Assembly: GCF_900129035.1 (NCBI RefSeq)
Contig: NZ_FQTW01000001.1
Span: forward strand, 1-64,000
DNA: 64,000 nucleotides
Source of the DNA: Psychroflexus salarius
GTDB lineage: Bacteria; Bacteroidota; Bacteroidia; Flavobacteriales; Flavobacteriaceae
Direction of reading: 5' to 3'
Shown here: positions 63,609 to 64,000 of the stretch, piece after piece
How the letters are laid out: each line of letters opens with the position of its first letter
Numbering within the stretch: the stretch's first letter is position 1
Program-made: the position numbers and the translations under genes
The notes under the pieces: generated by a model
The model's input: the letters and a program-made list of their open reading frames with translations, nothing else
Told to the model about the DNA's origin: nothing
Database searches by the model: none

Positions 63609-64000
63609 TACAAATCAACGTTCATCTCAAGCAGAAATTATGGATGCATTTGATTTTAAAGGAGAAGATTTAGTCAATGTACTTCAACATATCGATCAAA
63701 TAAATTCGAGTTTAGGTGGTCATCGCGTCACGATAAATGGTGTCAAGCAATTACTGAAAAATTCTAAAAAAGAAGTAATCACGATTGCTGACATTGGTTG
63801 TGGAAGTGGCGCAAGTTTAAGAGCCATTAGAAAATGGGCTAATAAGCAAGATTTTCAATTAAAATTGATTGGTATTGATGCCAATCCGCATATTATTGAA
63901 GTAGCCAAATCACTAACTTCAGCTAAGTTAAATATCTCTTATCAGTGTTTAGATGTGTTTTCGGCAGAATTTAAGGCTTTAAGCGTTGATATTGTATGTT
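63601..64000 (+). CDS. Class I SAM-dependent methyltransferase, partial
   Basis: Begins ATG at 63601, overlapping the end of the oxidoreductase gene by 8 bases, and runs off the window after about 133 codons. The translation has IADIGCGSGASLRAIRKWA (motif I) and LIGIDANPHIIEVAKSL (motif II) of a UbiE-like methyltransferase. An early segment GEDLVNVLQHIDQINSSLGGH is typical of the methyltransferases found next to this oxidoreductase. The two are translationally coupled and likely modify the same small molecule. The end is missing. Confidence 0.88.
   Translation, partial: MISTNQRSSQAEIMDAFDFKGEDLVNVLQHIDQINSSLGGHRVTINGVKQLLKNSKKEVITIADIGCGSGASLRAIRKWANKQDFQLKLIGIDANPHIIEVAKSLTSAKLNISYQCLDVFSAEFKALSVDIVC

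Overview
The window is a chromosomal stretch of an AT-rich member of the Bacteroidota, almost certainly family Flavobacteriaceae. This is supported by T9SS type B sorting tails, a C-terminally recognisable FecR/STN-TonB signalling locus, DUF4293 and DUF4834 genes, a Rho protein with a long polar insert, promoters of the TAnnTTTG type, and scarce Shine-Dalgarno sequences with frequent TTG starts. No phage, plasmid or CRISPR region is seen. Most of the window is chromosomal housekeeping, with a few accessory islands.

Layout. 1-330: the 3' end of an rRNA operon (5S rRNA), a terminator and the broken tail of an arginyl-tRNA synthetase gene next to msrA. 1035-11710: envelope, cofactor and repair genes (COG1579 coiled coil, Nif3-like, lpxK, gap, lipA, rlmH, nadC, yihY-like, two small secreted proteins, priA). 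11715-11874: an imperfect palindromic, MITE-like repeat. 11913-17397: MsbA-like exporter, truA, a phosphoesterase, DUF4293 protein, rho. 17721-21727: a methionine module (metX-hom fusion and metY) behind a SAM-I riboswitch plus a short leader ORF ending in alternating Met codons and a Cys codon. 21866-23872: uvrB. 23958-31098: four genes for secreted/adhesin-like proteins, three with T9SS type B tails. 31127-32855: an ABC-2 exporter pair. 33049-40712: a divergent kinase-like protein, M1 peptidase, CocE-type hydrolase, Bcr/CflA transporter and a THI5-like protein. 40759-46329: a leftward housekeeping cluster (clpS, prmA, tpiA, permease, DoxX-like, DUF1599, outer-membrane protein). 46438-50398: DUF4834, YfhO and a GT4 glycosyltransferase. 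50437-55391: uvrA, a sigma factor with a small downstream gene, nth and bcp. 55431-62384: an ECF sigma / FecR / STN-type TonB receptor locus with two lipoproteins and a heptosyltransferase-like gene. 62484-64000: a FAD oxidoreductase and a methyltransferase that runs off the window.

How genes work together. metY and metX-hom encode consecutive steps from aspartate semialdehyde to homocysteine and appear to be controlled by SAM and perhaps by translation of a Met-rich leader peptide. The sigma, FecR and receptor genes form a classical surface-signalling relay. A 14-base element (TTTAGTAGGGTAAA) lies exactly in front of the sigma and FecR genes, with related copies in front of both nearby lipoprotein genes, suggesting one small autoregulated regulon. 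This is the best candidate here for an undescribed system, together with the dual methionine leader.
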